5,092 nt of DNA from DASWHD01 sp036393335 (GTDB taxonomy: Bacteria > CG2-30-53-67 > CG2-30-70-394), in contig DASWHD010000235.1 in the NCBI GenBank assembly GCA_036393335.1, positions 1 through 5,092 on the forward strand, in the 5' to 3' direction. How positions within the stretch are numbered: position 1 is the first letter of the stretch; every line of letters starts with the position of its first letter. A model generated the notes under the pieces. It was not told the origin of the DNA and searched no databases. It saw only the letters and a list, made by a program, of their open reading frames with translations. Positions 4,864 through 5,092 of the stretch are shown piece after piece. A program made the position numbers and the translations under genes.

Positions 4864-5092
4864 AACGGGATGAACGAGTCTCTCATTCCCGACCAGCGCA
4901 AGATGCGTGCCGGCGATCCCGACCGACCGTGGTGGGGCCTTCGTGTGGCAGAAGTCCAGCAGGGTAAAGAGGTTGCCTGCGACGGTCGGATGGAACATTA
5001 CTCAGCCGGCCGTGAACCCCGGTTCACCGGCAACGACGGGTGTTGTGAACGGCGGCTCGCATGCCCACGGCACCGCGTGACCGCCGCCGCGG
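4864..5092. other. Upstream region of the HMA-like/dsrE2 operon, no firm gene
   Basis: Open frames exist on both strands: a minus-strand extension of the HMA-like gene from 4998, and a plus-strand frame from an ATG at 4870 running off the right edge (74 codons). Neither has family motifs. The plus frame has only GGGAACGGG upstream and ends with Arg/Cys-rich residues typical of chance frames in GC-rich DNA. The region probably holds the operon promoter, but no clear -35/-10 pair was found. Confidence 0.5.
5012..5027. promoter_or_regulatory. Candidate operator: GTGAACC-CC-GGTTCAC
   Basis: A perfect dyad with 7-bp arms and a 2-bp centre. A third half-site GTGAAC occurs at 5045-5050 in direct orientation to the first. 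It lies about 220 bp upstream of the HMA-like gene. Such dyads often bind homodimeric regulators; which one is unknown, and no promoter could be placed with confidence beside it. Confidence 0.35.

Noticed and set aside
4795..4998. In-frame 68-residue N-terminal extension of the HMA-like protein
   Set aside because: The extension has no family match and ends at a strong AAGGAG and ATG that begin exactly with the fold; it also crosses the leader hairpin.
4870..5092. Plus-strand open frame running off the right edge
   Set aside because: No motif, weak ribosome site and unusual Arg/Cys-rich composition; the start of a divergent gene cannot be excluded but is not supported.

Overview
The window is about 65% GC and all five supportable protein genes lie on the minus strand. 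From right to left, in the direction of transcription, they are: a small ferredoxin-fold (HMA-like) protein; a DsrE2-type sulfur-relay protein; aminofutalosine synthase MqnE; cyclic dehypoxanthinyl futalosine synthase MqnC; and the N-terminal part of an exported subtilisin-like (S8) peptidase cut off by the left edge. None carries a frameshift or an internal stop.

The organism is probably a high-GC proteobacterium that makes menaquinone by the futalosine route and handles reduced sulfur. That combination would suit an anaerobic, sulfur-oxidising gammaproteobacterium (Ectothiorhodospiraceae such as Halorhodospira are a reasonable guess). This placement is inference from gene content and style of repeats; there is no rRNA or other phylogenetic marker in the window.

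Layout. 1-703: secreted S8-type peptidase, 5' part only, with a clear signal peptide. 718-1129: non-coding, nothing firm. 1130-2230: mqnC. 2231-2480: a gap between mqnC and mqnE filled by three short arrays of 10-bp units, two in one orientation and one inverted. 2481-3566: mqnE. 3567-3942: a gap with four strong inverted repeats, two of them related to each other like a REP pair. 3943-4530: dsrE2-like gene. 4552-4794: 80-residue HMA-like protein, 21 bp upstream of dsrE2 and almost certainly in one operon with it. 4795-5092: upstream region of that operon with a structured leader and a possible operator.

How the genes work together. MqnE and MqnC are two radical-SAM enzymes of the futalosine pathway to menaquinone: MqnE makes aminofutalosine and MqnC later cyclises dehypoxanthine futalosine. 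The other steps (mqnA, mqnB, mqnD) are not in the window. The DsrE2 protein is expected to pass sulfane sulfur between carriers such as TusA and rhodaneses; here its partner is instead an HMA-like protein that has lost the CxxC metal site and carries a cluster of histidines. That pair is the most interesting unit of the window. The peptidase is unrelated to these pathways and shows Glu at the place where classical subtilisins carry the catalytic His.
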